DNA from: an uncultured Barnesiella sp.
GTDB taxonomy: Bacteria > Bacteroidota > Bacteroidia > Bacteroidales > Barnesiellaceae
Reading direction: 5' to 3'
Assembly: GCA_944320995.1 (NCBI GenBank)
Contig: CALUJQ010000019.1
Span: 1 to 57,192 of the forward strand
DNA length: 57,192 bases
Shown in pieces: positions 8,515 to 18,340 of the stretch. The position numbers and the translations under genes are program-made. Numbering within the stretch: position 1 is the stretch's first letter; the number at the start of each line of letters is the position of its first letter. Below the pieces are notes generated by a model that was given only the letters and a program-made list of their open reading frames with translations, made no database searches and had not been told where the DNA came from.

Positions 8515-9798
8515 TTATGCTAAATTGGTCGGATTTGCCGCTTGCAAGTCCTCCGGCAAATCGTTCTCTTTTTCTGTCTTTATATTACTGCCCATATCTT
8601 TCACAGCATACCGGCTCACACTCAACATGACCCCAAAACCGAAGCTCATCATCCATATCGAGGTGCCGCCTTTGCTAATGAGAGGCAACGGCTGTCCCGA
8701 AACCGGGAAAACCCCCACCACAATAGCCATATTGAATAGGGCCTGCAAAACAATCATCACCGCCATTCCCATGACCAACAAGGCCGGGAAGGCTTTCGTA
8801 CACCGACGGGCTATCAATCCGGCCCGGGCCAAAATCATCAAATAGACCAGCAAAAGGCCTACGCCACCGACAATGAAACCCAGATCTTCGATAATAATCG
8901 CATAAATATAGTCCGAAAAAGCCAACGGCAGGCGCGATGATTCCCGGCTGTTGCCGGGCCCCACCCCGGTAATCCCCCCGTGGGCCATCGCCATGGCGGC
9001 ACGATGCTCCTGCAAGTTCTTGGGTGTCGTCTCTTTTTCATACTCGGGAGTAGGATCGAAGAAGTCTTTCAACCGACTCTCCCACGTCGAGGAGCGGGCG
9101 ATTACTTTATCCGAATTGTCGTCGGTTCCTACGACCATCTCTTGGGAATCAGGCGGCGACTTGACCTCGGTTATCAAATCCTTAGCTTGCATCACAGCCA
9201 AAGCCAAAACGACATATACCAAAAAAATGCCCAACAACTTATACCACTCTACACCGCCAATCAACATCATGCAGCCGCTTATCCCGATAAACAGCAAGGT
9301 ATTGGTCAACCCTTGGGTGAACAGGAGGCCGCTAAAAACAGTCACCAATCCTACAACCCACAACACGCCCCGCATATTGACTCCCCGCTTGATTTGGGAT
9401 TTCGCCAACACCGTAGCCATAGCCAACACAATAGTCACTTTGGCGACCTCCGACCCCTGCAAAGAGACTCCTAGCACCGAGATCGTCCGTTTGGCCCCGT
9501 TGATCGTATCTCCCCAAAAAAGAATGCACACCAACAACACAATCGCCAAAGGAATCATTATATAGGCCAGCACCTTGAACCACTTATAATGAATCTTGGA
9601 GGTAAAATAGGTGATGAGGAAGCCCGAGAAAAGAAGCATGATATGCTTGATAATGGGGGAATAGACATCACCTCCTGTTATCTCCCGGCTTATCGCGCTA
9701 TAAACCTCGACAATCGAGACGATATACAAGATAATGATAATCCCCCAAATATAGGGATCACTCCTTCTTTTATCCTTTTCCAACGCTTCTGACGCCAT
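8515..9798 (-). CDS. ftsW: Cell-wall glycosyltransferase of the SEDS family, FtsW
   Basis: Polytopic inner-membrane SEDS protein that polymerises lipid II at the septum together with its partner FtsI. Multiple hydrophobic segments are visible, with family signatures in the large extracellular loop and after it: GPGNSRESSRLPLAFSDYI, the conserved catalytic-region Asp/Glu cluster DYIYAIIIEDLGFI, and GVFPVSGQPLPLISKGGTS. 427 residues. A loop of about 50 charged residues (SPPDSQEMVVGTDDNSDKV and onward) between the middle helices is Bacteroidetes-like. The pairing with ftsI in this operon supports FtsW rather than RodA. Confidence 0.95.
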   Translation of the reverse strand: MASEALEKDKRRSDPYIWGIIIILYIVSIVEVYSAISREITGGDVYSPIIKHIMLLFSGFLITYFTSKIHYKWFKVLAYIMIPLAIVLLVCILFWGDTINGAKRTISVLGVSLQGSEVAKVTIVLAMATVLAKSQIKRGVNMRGVLWVVGLVTVFSGLLFTQGLTNTLLFIGISGCMMLIGGVEWYKLLGIFLVYVVLALAVMQAKDLITEVKSPPDSQEMVVGTDDNSDKVIARSSTWESRLKDFFDPTPEYEKETTPKNLQEHRAAMAMAHGGITGVGPGNSRESSRLPLAFSDYIYAIIIEDLGFIVGGVGLLLVYLMILARAGLIARRCTKAFPALLVMGMAVMIVLQALFNMAIVVGVFPVSGQPLPLISKGGTSIWMMSFGFGVMLSVSRYAVKDMGSNIKTEKENDLPEDLQAANPTNLA

Positions 9799-9810
9799 AA
9801 TAATTCTCTT

Positions 9811-11154
9811 TTATAAAGCCCTTACGCAAGCCTTGAACTGCTCGCCCCGGTCTTCATAGCTTTTAAACAAATCGAAACTGGCACAACAAGGCGACAACAG
9901 TACCGTATCGCCCGGTGAAGCCAGCGCAAACGATTTCTCCACCGCCTCTTTCATGGAACCCGCCTCGGTTATATAAGGCACCTTGCCTTCGAAAAAGGCA
10001 TGCAGTTTACTATTGTCCACTCCCAAGAATACCAAGGCTTTCGCCTTGTCGCGGACCAATTGTTCTATCTCGGTATAATCGTTGCCCTTGTCTTTTCCCC
10101 CCAAAATGAGTATCACCGGCGTCTTCATGCTCTCCAACGCATACCAGCACGAATTGACATTCGTCGCTTTCGAATCGTTGATAAACTGCACTCCCCGCAC
10201 CGAAGCGACCCGTTCAAGGCGATGTTCTACCGACTCGAAATCGCTCAGCGCCTTGCGGATAGCCTCCTTCTTCACATTCAACAGACAGGCCGAAAGCCCG
10301 GCGGCCATCGAATTATACAGGTTATGCCGTCCGTGCAACGACAGTTCGTCGGTATTCATCGTGAGGCTCTCCTCGGGTGTATCGATGGTCAGTTCCCCAT
10401 GGTCGGTGTAAGCCTGTGTACCCGGCTCGTGAGTCTCGGCAAACGGGTATCGCTGCGACTTCAAGGAGAGTTTAGACAATTTTTCGTTGATAACGGGGTC
10501 GTCGTTCCAGTAAATAAACGCATCGTCTTCCGTCTGGTTGCGGACAATCCGGAATTTGGCATCGACATAGTTCTCCATTTTGTAATCGTACCGGTCCAAA
10601 TGGTCGGGGGTAATATTCAACAAAATGGCGATATTGGCTTTGAAGTCATACATATTATCCAGTTGGAAACTGCTCAACTCGATTACATAATAGTCATAAT
10701 CGCAAGTGGCCACCTGCAACGCCAAGCTCTTCCCCACATTGCCGGCAAGGCCAACCTTCAACCCGGCACTTTTCAGGATATGATAGGTGAGCAGGGTGGT
10801 CGTCGTTTTCCCGTTGCTCCCGGTAATACAAATCATGCGGGCATGGGTATAGCGCCCGGCAAACTCGATTTCGGAGATTATGGGAATATTGCGTTCCCGC
10901 AAAGCGACTATCATAGGAGCTTTATCGGGAATACCGGGACTCTTGATGACCTCATCGGCATTCAAAATCAACTCGGGGGTGTGATGCCCCTCTTCCCATG
11001 CAATTCCATACCGGTCGAGTTGCTCCTTATATTTGTCCTGTATCGACGACATATCCGAAACAAACACATCGAAACCTTTTACCTGAGCCAACACGGCGGC
11101 TCCGGCACCGCTCTCCCCGGCTCCCAACACTACAATTCTTCTCTTCTTTTCCAT
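9811..11154 (-). CDS. murD: UDP-N-acetylmuramoylalanine--D-glutamate ligase
   Basis: Cytoplasmic ATP-dependent ligase adding D-Glu to UDP-MurNAc-L-Ala. The N-terminal domain starts IVVLGAGESGAGAAVLA; the ATP loop is CITGSNGKTTTTLLTYHIL near residue 107; NITPDHLDRYDY and FINDSKATNVNSCWYAL are Mur-ligase substrate motifs, and LSPCCASFDLFKSYEDRG is the MurD C-terminal signature. 447 residues. It lies 18 bases after mraY and 12 bases before ftsW. Confidence 0.97.
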   Translation of the reverse strand: MEKKRRIVVLGAGESGAGAAVLAQVKGFDVFVSDMSSIQDKYKEQLDRYGIAWEEGHHTPELILNADEVIKSPGIPDKAPMIVALRERNIPIISEIEFAGRYTHARMICITGSNGKTTTTLLTYHILKSAGLKVGLAGNVGKSLALQVATCDYDYYVIELSSFQLDNMYDFKANIAILLNITPDHLDRYDYKMENYVDAKFRIVRNQTEDDAFIYWNDDPVINEKLSKLSLKSQRYPFAETHEPGTQAYTDHGELTIDTPEESLTMNTDELSLHGRHNLYNSMAAGLSACLLNVKKEAIRKALSDFESVEHRLERVASVRGVQFINDSKATNVNSCWYALESMKTPVILILGGKDKGNDYTEIEQLVRDKAKALVFLGVDNSKLHAFFEGKVPYITEAGSMKEAVEKSFALASPGDTVLLSPCCASFDLFKSYEDRGEQFKACVRAL

Positions 11155-11172
11155 ATCAAAAAAACGCCCTTT

Positions 11173-12438
11173 CTATCGCATTTTCAGCGTTACTATCGTA
11201 AATGCCGCCAGCATCATGCAGACAATCCAAAAACGCACGACGATTTTAGATTCCGGCACGGCTTGCAACGGTTTTTGTATCAAAGCATTGATTCCTGCAT
11301 TCCCCGGTTTTTGGAAATGGTGGTGCAGCGGCGTCATCTTGAAAACACGACGCCCCTCTCCATATTTTCGTTTGGTAATTTTGAAATAGGCGACTTGAAT
11401 CATCACCGACAAATCTTCCACAAAGAATATGGCGCATAAAATAGGGATAAGCAACTCCTTGTGGATACAGAGGGCAAACACGGCGATAATGCCACCCAAA
11501 GTGAGGCTACCCGTATCGCCCATAAATACCTGTGCCGGGAAAGCATTGTACCACAAGAAGCCGATCGTCGCCCCCATGAAGGCGCTGGCAAATACCACCA
11601 GCTCCTCGCTCCCCGGTATATACATGATATTCAGGTATGATGCATAAGCGATATGGCCCGACAAATAGGCCAATATCCCTAACGTCAAACCCATGATTGC
11701 CGATGTCCCCGTCGCCAGCCCATCAAGCCCGTCGGTCAGATTGGCACCGTTCGACACGGCCGTCACCACAAAGATCGTCAACAAAATAAAGATAATCCAC
11801 CCGCCGGTTTGGGCATGTTCTCCCAAGAAAGGGACCAAATCGGCATAATCGAGGTTGTTGTTTTTAAAAAACGGGATTGTCGTCTGGGTCGATTTGATAT
11901 TCTCGGGTTCATATCTGATCACCTCGGTTGTCTCGCCGGGAGTCTGCACCGCCACATTTTCGCGGATAACCACATCGGGACTCAAAAACAACGTAAGCCC
12001 CACGATAAGGCCAAGGCCCACTTGGCCCACAATTTTGAAACGGCCATGCAACCCCTCCTTATCCTTTTTAAATACCTTGATATAATCGTCGAGAAATCCT
12101 ATCGCACCCAACCATACAGTGGTCACCAACATCAAAATCATATAGATATTCCCCAGCCGACCTACCAGCAAACAAGGTATCAATATGGCAATGATAATGA
12201 TAATACCTCCCATCGTAGGAGTCCCCTTCTTGGACATCTGCCCTTCCAGTCCGAGGTCTCGCACAATCTCGCCGATTTGCAGAAGTTGCAGTTTATTGAT
12301 AATGCGCCGCCCGATAATGGTCGCAATGAAAAGAGACAGGATAAAAGCCACACCCGACCGGAACGATATGTACGAAAACAACCGGGCTCCCGGAACATCG
12401 AACGTCGATTCGAGATATTGAAATAAATAATATAACAT
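11173..12438 (-). CDS. mraY: Phospho-N-acetylmuramoyl-pentapeptide transferase
   Basis: Integral membrane enzyme that moves phospho-MurNAc-pentapeptide to undecaprenyl phosphate, making lipid I. About ten hydrophobic helices are visible. Signature loops are [12 protein letters not shown] (near residue 74), [25 protein letters not shown] and the C-terminal histidine loop [12 protein letters not shown]. At 421 residues it is longer than the E. coli enzyme because of an insert (about 170-205) after FLSPDVVI, which is common in Bacteroidetes MraY. Confidence 0.97.
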   Translation of the reverse strand: MLYYLFQYLESTFDVPGARLFSYISFRSGVAFILSLFIATIIGRRIINKLQLLQIGEIVRDLGLEGQMSKKGTPTMGGIIIIIAILIPCLLVGRLGNIYMILMLVTTVWLGAIGFLDDYIKVFKKDKEGLHGRFKIVGQVGLGLIVGLTLFLSPDVVIRENVAVQTPGETTEVIRYEPENIKSTQTTIPFFKNNNLDYADLVPFLGEHAQTGGWIIFILLTIFVVTAVSNGANLTDGLDGLATGTSAIMGLTLGILAYLSGHIAYASYLNIMYIPGSEELVVFASAFMGATIGFLWYNAFPAQVFMGDTGSLTLGGIIAVFALCIHKELLIPILCAIFFVEDLSVMIQVAYFKITKRKYGEGRRVFKMTPLHHHFQKPGNAGINALIQKPLQAVPESKIVVRFWIVCMMLAAFTIVTLKMR

Positions 12439-12467
12439 ACTTTATACTGGTTTTCTTATTTGATGAA

Positions 12468-13931
12468 TTAGGCCTGTTCCTCGGCAAATAATTTTTCAAC
12501 CTCTTCCTTATCGTCGAAGTGGTGTTTTACACCCTCTATCTCTTGATAGTCTTCGTGTCCTTTCCCGGCAATCAAAACGACATCGCCCGGCCGGGCAAAC
12601 TGGGTAGCCGCCCGAATAGCCTCCCGACGGTCAACAATGGCGAGAGTCTTGCGCCGTTGCCCGGCATCGAGACCGGCCAACATGTCGTTCAATATATCGT
12701 TGGGGTTCTCAAATCGAGGATTATCCGAGGTAAGAATCACCCGGTCGCTCAAATTCACCGCTTCACGAGCCATCATGGGGCGTTTCCCTTTATCCCGGTT
12801 TCCGCCGGCGCCCACCACCGTAATAATGGACCCTTTATCGCCCAGCACTTCGCGGATAGAGGTCAATACATTGTTCAACGCATCGGGCGTGTGGGCATAA
12901 TCGACAATCGCAGCATAACCACGAGTCGAATGGAGTGTCTGGAATCGTCCGGCAACCGGGACCAACAGGCTCATCTTCTGCAAAACCTCCTCGGGCTCCC
13001 GTCCCAACAAACAGGCTGCGCCATACACGGCGACCAGATTATACGCATTGAACTTGCCCACAAACATCACTTCCACCTCCTTGCCATTTATTTGCAAAGA
13101 CATGCCATCGATACGGCTCTCCACGATTTTCACCTTGAAGTCGGCCATCGTCCTCAACGAATAGGTGTGCTTCTCGGCCCGGGTATTCTGCAACATGACC
13201 ATTCCCGATTTATCATCGATATTGGTCAACGCGAACGCGCCTTTGGGCAATCCGTCGAAAAACGATTTTTTGGCTTTCAGATAGGCCTCGACCGTCTTGT
13301 GGTAATCGATATGGTCACGGGTAAGATTGGTAAAAATCGCGCCATTGAAATCGAGCCCGGCAATACGGTGTTGGGCCGCCGAATGCGAACTCACCTCCAT
13401 AAAGGCATAGCTACACCCGGCATCGACCATCTGCCGCAACAGCCCGTGCAGATGCAGTGGATCGGGTGTCGTATGGGTAGCAGGGACCGCTACATCGTCG
13501 ATATAGTTGCACACGGTCGAGAGTAACCCTACCTTGTACCCAAACAGACGGAACATCTCATACAACAACGTCGCCGTGGTCGTCTTGCCATTCGTCCCGG
13601 TCACACCTACCAACGTCAATTCTTTGGAAGGATTGCCATACCAAGCCGAAGCCAATAATCCGAAAGCCACCGAACTGTCGGCCACCCGCACATACGATAC
13701 TTGCGGATTCAATTCGGCGGGGAACTCTTCGCAAACGATTACGACCGCACCTTGTGATATGGCTTGTGCAATAAACGTGTGCCCATCAACGGTAACACCT
13801 CGGACCGCTACGAAAAGACTATCTTTTTTCACTTGGCGGGAATCCGACTCAACACCCGACACTTCTGCCACATGTGCGCCCTTACGCTCCATCGCATCGA
13901 TTCCCGACAATAACGCTTCTACATTTTTCAT
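12468..13931 (-). CDS. murE: UDP-MurNAc-L-Ala-D-Glu--2,6-diaminopimelate ligase
   Basis: Cytoplasmic Mur ligase adding the third residue of the stem peptide. The ATP loop is [18 protein letters not shown] near residue 112; [12 protein letters not shown] and [11 protein letters not shown] are substrate motifs. [10 protein letters not shown] carries the DNPR signature of the meso-diaminopimelate-specific enzymes, so the peptidoglycan here should contain mDAP. 487 residues, full length. It follows ftsI by 16 bases and precedes mraY. Confidence 0.97.
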   Translation of the reverse strand: MKNVEALLSGIDAMERKGAHVAEVSGVESDSRQVKKDSLFVAVRGVTVDGHTFIAQAISQGAVVIVCEEFPAELNPQVSYVRVADSSVAFGLLASAWYGNPSKELTLVGVTGTNGKTTTATLLYEMFRLFGYKVGLLSTVCNYIDDVAVPATHTTPDPLHLHGLLRQMVDAGCSYAFMEVSSHSAAQHRIAGLDFNGAIFTNLTRDHIDYHKTVEAYLKAKKSFFDGLPKGAFALTNIDDKSGMVMLQNTRAEKHTYSLRTMADFKVKIVESRIDGMSLQINGKEVEVMFVGKFNAYNLVAVYGAACLLGREPEEVLQKMSLLVPVAGRFQTLHSTRGYAAIVDYAHTPDALNNVLTSIREVLGDKGSIITVVGAGGNRDKGKRPMMAREAVNLSDRVILTSDNPRFENPNDILNDMLAGLDAGQRRKTLAIVDRREAIRAATQFARPGDVVLIAGKGHEDYQEIEGVKHHFDDKEEVEKLFAEEQA

Positions 13932-13947
13932 ATTATCGAATCAAAAT

Positions 13948-16017
13948 CTATTTCAGTTTCAAAATAACCGTCGTGCCGGGCTGCAACGCCGCACCCGAAG
14001 GGATAGACTGCTCCACCACCCGTCCCCGGCCTTGAATATTCACATTCAACCCTTCGCGTTCCAATACATACAAAGCATCGCGCGCACCCATGCCACACAC
14101 ATCGGGCATGCTGTCGCAATAAGCCTCCATATCATAACAATGTGTCATATCTCCCCTCACCCCCAAATCTTGCAAGACTTGCCGGGCACCGGCAATGCTT
14201 CCCTTCAAAATCGAGGGAGATTGCAGGCGCGTCGAGTCTGACGGTATGGCGATAGGGACATCGAGTCGCCCCATCGCATAGAGGGTCTCGGCTATTTTTT
14301 TGAGGACGCCGCCGCAATACCGGCCGGCCGAAGGCATGCCCGGCAGATCGGGTTTCCCCAAAAGGACGATACACGAATATTGCGGTTTTTCATACGGGAA
14401 AAATCCGCAAAAGGTTATTCGATAGCGCGACTCATATTTGCCGTCGGCCCCTATCGTTCTCACCGTACCCGTCTTTCCGGCAATCGTCACCTTCTTCGAC
14501 CGGGCCAAACGCCCCGTTCCGTCATCATCGTTCACGACGGTGTAAAGCATGTGGCGCAACGCTCTCGCCGTTTCGGGCTTGCAGGCCTGCTCGCGAATGT
14601 ACCCGATATTGAAAACCGTATCGATTTCTCCATCTCGGAGCAACTCTTTCACCAAACGAGGCTTGACAAATTTCCCGTCGTTGGCGATGGTATTATAAAG
14701 AGCCAACGTATAGATAGGCGGTATCTTGGTCGTATATCCATAGGACATACGGGTCAAATTGATGCGATCCTGTACGGTCGATTTCAAATGCCGTATCGTA
14801 GGTCGGGCCGTCCCGGGAATACACAGGTCGAAAGGCTCCATGAAACCAATCTCATAAATGCGCTGTACGAATCGGTCGGGCTCTCGCTCATATCCCCGCA
14901 AGATAATCTCCGACAGACCGATATTCGACGAATATTTCATCGCTTCGGTCGCTGTCATCGAAGCCCGTCCATGCGTATCGGTAATGGGACGTACCTTTGC
15001 CCCGGCCGGATAACGGAACACGCCGTTATGACCGTTGATCACATCATTGGGCCTCACCACACCGTCGTCGAGCGCAATCATCATCGACAAGGGTTTCACT
15101 ACCGAGCCCGGCTCATACCCTTGCACGGCGTTGTTCACCGTCTCCAAATACTCCCCACCGGGCAATCTCGACAAATTCGACATCGCCTTTATCTCGCCTG
15201 TGGCCACCTCCATCACGACAGCAACGGCAAATTCGGGCTGCGTCTCCTCGATGGTCTGCAACAAAGCCTGTTCGGTTATATCCTGTATATCTATATCGAT
15301 TGTTGTCTTCACATCGTGCCCTCTTTGAGGCGGTTCCGAAATCCAATCGACCATGCCCGAAGGGATCTGTTTTTTTACCGTTTTCCCCGGGATACCGTAC
15401 AACAATGAATCAAGGGCTTTTTCCAGACCGCTGTTCCCGTGGAAAAGTTCGTCCAACCCCCCGATGGCCCGGGAAGCCATCGTCCCGTAAGGTTTCTCGC
15501 GCTTGATAATCTTCTCCCGTTCCGGGTCGATATAAAAACCCGAATAAGGTGTCGAATACTTCAAAAACGGGAATGTCTTCAACAATTCATAATCCCGCCC
15601 CGTAACTTCCCGCACCAACACGAAATAACGTTTCTTCCTCAAAAAGGCACTGCGCATGGCTTTCTCATAACCCGCCGCACTTCTCTCGGGGAAATATTTT
15701 TCGAGCAACCGGCACAAAGTTTTCAGGCTGTCGTTAAACTCTTTCGTCTTGAATTTGGGCACCCCGAAATCGATCAATGCCCGATAATAGGTCATATTCG
15801 TAGCCATGACCTCGCCGTTCTGGGCCAAAATATCGCCTCGATCGGGCATGACATCGTGCGTGACCGAAAGCATTCCCGCCGCCTTCTCATTCCACTTGTC
15901 GGCATGGATAATACACGTATCGGCCGCCTTTTTCACAATGGCGATACTAAACAAAAGTACCCCCACGATCACCAAGGCATATCGCAACAATATATAATTC
16001 CTATTCTTTGTCTCCAT
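13948..16017 (-). CDS. ftsI: Septal penicillin-binding transpeptidase FtsI with C-terminal PASTA domain
   Basis: Class B penicillin-binding protein that cross-links septal peptidoglycan with FtsW. One N-terminal membrane helix (YALVIVGVLLFSIAIVKKA, residues 13-31), then the dimerisation domain and the transpeptidase domain. The active-site motifs are visible: SxxK as PGSVVKPLS, SxN as YSSNIGL, and KTG as IAGKTGTVRT. The last about 60 residues (MGARDALYVLEREGLNVN... TVILKLK) form one PASTA domain, as in SpoVD/PBP2x-type enzymes. 689 residues. Its start overlaps the ftsL-like gene by 17 bases. Confidence 0.94.
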   Translation of the reverse strand: METKNRNYILLRYALVIVGVLLFSIAIVKKAADTCIIHADKWNEKAAGMLSVTHDVMPDRGDILAQNGEVMATNMTYYRALIDFGVPKFKTKEFNDSLKTLCRLLEKYFPERSAAGYEKAMRSAFLRKKRYFVLVREVTGRDYELLKTFPFLKYSTPYSGFYIDPEREKIIKREKPYGTMASRAIGGLDELFHGNSGLEKALDSLLYGIPGKTVKKQIPSGMVDWISEPPQRGHDVKTTIDIDIQDITEQALLQTIEETQPEFAVAVVMEVATGEIKAMSNLSRLPGGEYLETVNNAVQGYEPGSVVKPLSMMIALDDGVVRPNDVINGHNGVFRYPAGAKVRPITDTHGRASMTATEAMKYSSNIGLSEIILRGYEREPDRFVQRIYEIGFMEPFDLCIPGTARPTIRHLKSTVQDRINLTRMSYGYTTKIPPIYTLALYNTIANDGKFVKPRLVKELLRDGEIDTVFNIGYIREQACKPETARALRHMLYTVVNDDDGTGRLARSKKVTIAGKTGTVRTIGADGKYESRYRITFCGFFPYEKPQYSCIVLLGKPDLPGMPSAGRYCGGVLKKIAETLYAMGRLDVPIAIPSDSTRLQSPSILKGSIAGARQVLQDLGVRGDMTHCYDMEAYCDSMPDVCGMGARDALYVLEREGLNVNIQGRGRVVEQSIPSGAALQPGTTVILKLK

Positions 16018-16369
16018 CTTGCGGTAATAATTTCAATTTTACAGGAGGAGTATCGGGGATTTCGAGGCCCAACTTATTTTCTTGAACGAGAGAGACGATT
16101 CTGGAATGGCGCACCAGCCCCATATAACGGGCGGCCGCACGCACTCTCTCGGTCTTCGCATTAGTCAATTCGAACCGTAAGTCTTTTATGGTCTCTACTT
16201 TGGTCTGACAAACATAGCGATTGGCAATCGACAACCAGAAAAGGAAAACGACGGCTGCGATAAATCCCCAATGGGACCTGAAAAAATCCAATGAGAATAT
16301 CCGCCCCTGTATAAACATTTTCAGGTATTTAATAAATCCCACCTTCTCGGGTTTCGCTTTTTTAGCCAT
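16001..16369 (-). CDS. FtsL-like division protein
   Basis: Small bitopic protein of 122 residues. A basic cytoplasmic N-terminus (MAKKAKPEKVGFIKYLKMFI) is followed by one membrane helix (WGFIAAVVFLFWLSIANRYV, about 33-52) and a helical, charged periplasmic part (VETIKDLRFELTNAKTERVR) that could form a coiled coil. This layout, and the place between rsmH and ftsI, is that of FtsL, which with FtsB and FtsQ activates FtsWI. Sequence identity with classical FtsL cannot be judged by eye, so the call rests on topology and position. Confidence 0.8.
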   Translation of the reverse strand: MAKKAKPEKVGFIKYLKMFIQGRIFSLDFFRSHWGFIAAVVFLFWLSIANRYVCQTKVETIKDLRFELTNAKTERVRAAARYMGLVRHSRIVSLVQENKLGLEIPDTPPVKLKLLPQDGDKE

Positions 16370-16371
16370 AT

Positions 16372-17286
16372 CTATATCTTCTCTGCAATTCTCAACTTAG
16401 CGCTTCGCGACCTCGGGTTACGCTCTATCTCTTCTTCACTCGGGACTATCACTTTATTATTAACCGGACGCAAAGGGGCATTTATCCGCCCGAAAAAATC
16501 TTGTTCGGCACGGCCCTCCACATTCCCTGTCCGTATAAAATTCTTGACCATGCGATCTTCCAGCGAATGATACGTGAGGACAACCAACCGGCCCTCTGCG
16601 GAAAGCAATTCGACCGACTGTTCCAACAGCCGACGCAAGCTCTCCATCTCGTGGTTCACCTCTATCCGCAAGGCTTGAAAGAGTTGGGCCAACTCCTTTT
16701 TCTCCTGCTTGCGGTTGATATATGGACGGACGATCTCCAACAACTGTTCCGTCGTCTCTACCGGCGATACCGACCGAGCCGAAACAATAGCCCCCGCTAT
16801 GCGCCGGGCCGTTTTCAACTCCCCATACAGGAAAAACAAGTCGGCCAACTGCTCCTCGCCATACGTGGCCAATACATGGGCTGCCGTCTGTAACGAACGC
16901 TGGTTCATACGCATATCCAACGGGCCCTCGAAACGGAACGAAAAACCTCGCTCCGAGTCGTCGAAATGATGGAACGAAACGCCCAAATCGGCCAAAATGC
17001 CATCGACTTGCTCGACTCCGTAATAGCGCATGAAGTTCTTCAAAAACCGGAAGTTACTATGCACAAACGTAAACCGGGGATCATCGAAGCTATTGCGACG
17101 GGCATCCTCGTCTTGATCCAACGAAAACAAACGCCCCTCTTCGCCCAATTTTGCCAAAACGGCACGGGAATGGCCACCCCCGCCGAACGTCACATCGACA
17201 TAAATCCCGTCGGGCTTGATATTCAATCCGTCGATACACTCTTCGAGGAGTGCAGGAACATGATATACAGGCGGTTGCAACTCCAT
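16372..17286 (-). CDS. rsmH: 16S rRNA (cytosine(1402)-N(4))-methyltransferase
   Basis: SAM-dependent methyltransferase modifying C1402 in the decoding centre of 16S rRNA (old name mraW). SAM-binding motif VDVTFGGGGHSRAVLAKL near residue 31, GILADLGVSFHHFD near 98, DMRMNQ near 125, and the C-terminal LVVLTYHSLEDRMVKNF are all family signatures. 304 residues. It is the first gene of the dcw run in this window; mraZ, which usually precedes it, is absent. Confidence 0.96.
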   Translation of the reverse strand: MELQPPVYHVPALLEECIDGLNIKPDGIYVDVTFGGGGHSRAVLAKLGEEGRLFSLDQDEDARRNSFDDPRFTFVHSNFRFLKNFMRYYGVEQVDGILADLGVSFHHFDDSERGFSFRFEGPLDMRMNQRSLQTAAHVLATYGEEQLADLFFLYGELKTARRIAGAIVSARSVSPVETTEQLLEIVRPYINRKQEKKELAQLFQALRIEVNHEMESLRRLLEQSVELLSAEGRLVVLTYHSLEDRMVKNFIRTGNVEGRAEQDFFGRINAPLRPVNNKVIVPSEEEIERNPRSRSAKLRIAEKI

Positions 17287-17322
17287 TTATAACTCGTCCT
17301 CCAACTTTGTTTTTTCGCACGG

Positions 17323-17330
17323 TAAAGATA
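17323..17330 (-). promoter_or_regulatory. Candidate -7 box for the dcw transcript
   Basis: On the minus strand TATCTTTA differs by one base from TAnnTTTG and lies 37 bases upstream of the rsmH start. I find no clear TTTG at -33. No run of TGGG-type repeats like the known MraZ operator is obvious nearby. Confidence 0.4.
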
Positions 17331-17482
17331 GAAATTAATCCCTAATCCCGGGACGCGATTTTTCACTTTTTTTCTACATATCCCCAAATCGGCACGCTTT
17401 TATTCTAACTGATTGCAGATAAGTTGAATCTCCCTTGTCGAATAAAAACTCCTTTCATGTCTATAAAAAGAAAAAAATGCCC

Positions 17483-17490
17483 TATTTTTG
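17483..17490 (+). promoter_or_regulatory. Candidate -7 box for glsA-glsB
   Basis: TATTTTTG is a full match to TAnnTTTG, 25 bases before the glsA start codon, in the A+T-rich divergent gap with rsmH. The -33 element is weak. Confidence 0.5.
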
Positions 17491-17514
17491 TACTCACTTT
17501 TTATGTAAGCAGAT

Positions 17515-18339
17515 ATGGATTCCAAACCTTTAAAAGTCGATATAGAACAAGTCGTTAAAAAGAAAGCGCCCAAACATGCCAAGAGAATTCCGGGATTCCT
17601 TTTCCGTTATCTCGAACGAACCATTCATCAAGACGAGATAAACTATATACTCGCCAAATACAACGGTAGTACCGGTGTGCAATTTGCCGACGATTTGCTC
17701 TCCTACTTAAATGTAGATGCCCATGTAATCGGTATTGAGAACATTCCTGCCGAGGGGCGTTTTATCTTTGCCTCGAATCACCCTCTGGGCGCGCTCGACG
17801 GTGTTACGCTCATTCGGTTCTTTGGCCATTTCTACAACGGGAAAATAAAATTTCTCGTCAACGACCTGCTGATGAACATCAAACCGCTGGAACCCGTATT
17901 CCTCCCCATCAATAAATACGGCTCACAAGCCAAAGAATCAAGCATACAAATCAACAAGGCATACGACTCGGACGAACAAATGCTCATCTTTCCCGCCGGA
18001 CTGTGTTCCCGATTACAGCATGGGAAAATAAAAGATCTGGAATGGAAAAAAACATTTATCTCCAAAGCCATTCAGTCTCAAAGAGACATCATACCGATCT
18101 ATTTCGAAGGACAAAATTCTGCTTTTTTTTATCGTTTTGCTAAAATACGTAAATGTATCGGACTAAAATTTAATATAGAATTGATATATTTGCCAGACGA
18201 AATGTTCAGCAGCAAAAACAAAACGTTCAACATATATATCGGCAAGCCTATCCCGTGGCAGACTTTCGACCAATCGAAAAGTCTCCAAGAGTGGGCTCAG
18301 GTCGTTAAAGAGCAAGTCTATCAGATAAAAAACCAATAA
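17515..18339 (+). CDS. glsA: Acyltransferase of the glycine-lipid pathway (GlsA-like O-acyltransferase)
   Basis: PlsC-fold acyltransferase, often auto-annotated as hemolysin. In Bacteroides thetaiotaomicron GlsA and GlsB make mono- and di-acylated glycine lipids; GlsA adds the second, ester-linked acyl chain. Visible motifs are FASNHPLGALDGVTLI (His89, Asp95, an HX5D spacing rather than the HX4D of PlsC), FLPINKYGSQ and FPAGLCSR. No membrane helix is obvious, so it is probably membrane-peripheral. 274 residues. The glsB ATG begins one base after this stop codon, so the pair is co-translated. The gene name rests on the pair and family, not on an alignment. Confidence 0.78.
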   Translation: MDSKPLKVDIEQVVKKKAPKHAKRIPGFLFRYLERTIHQDEINYILAKYNGSTGVQFADDLLSYLNVDAHVIGIENIPAEGRFIFASNHPLGALDGVTLIRFFGHFYNGKIKFLVNDLLMNIKPLEPVFLPINKYGSQAKESSIQINKAYDSDEQMLIFPAGLCSRLQHGKIKDLEWKKTFISKAIQSQRDIIPIYFEGQNSAFFYRFAKIRKCIGLKFNIELIYLPDEMFSSKNKTFNIYIGKPIPWQTFDQSKSLQEWAQVVKEQVYQIKNQ

Positions 18340-18340
18340 G

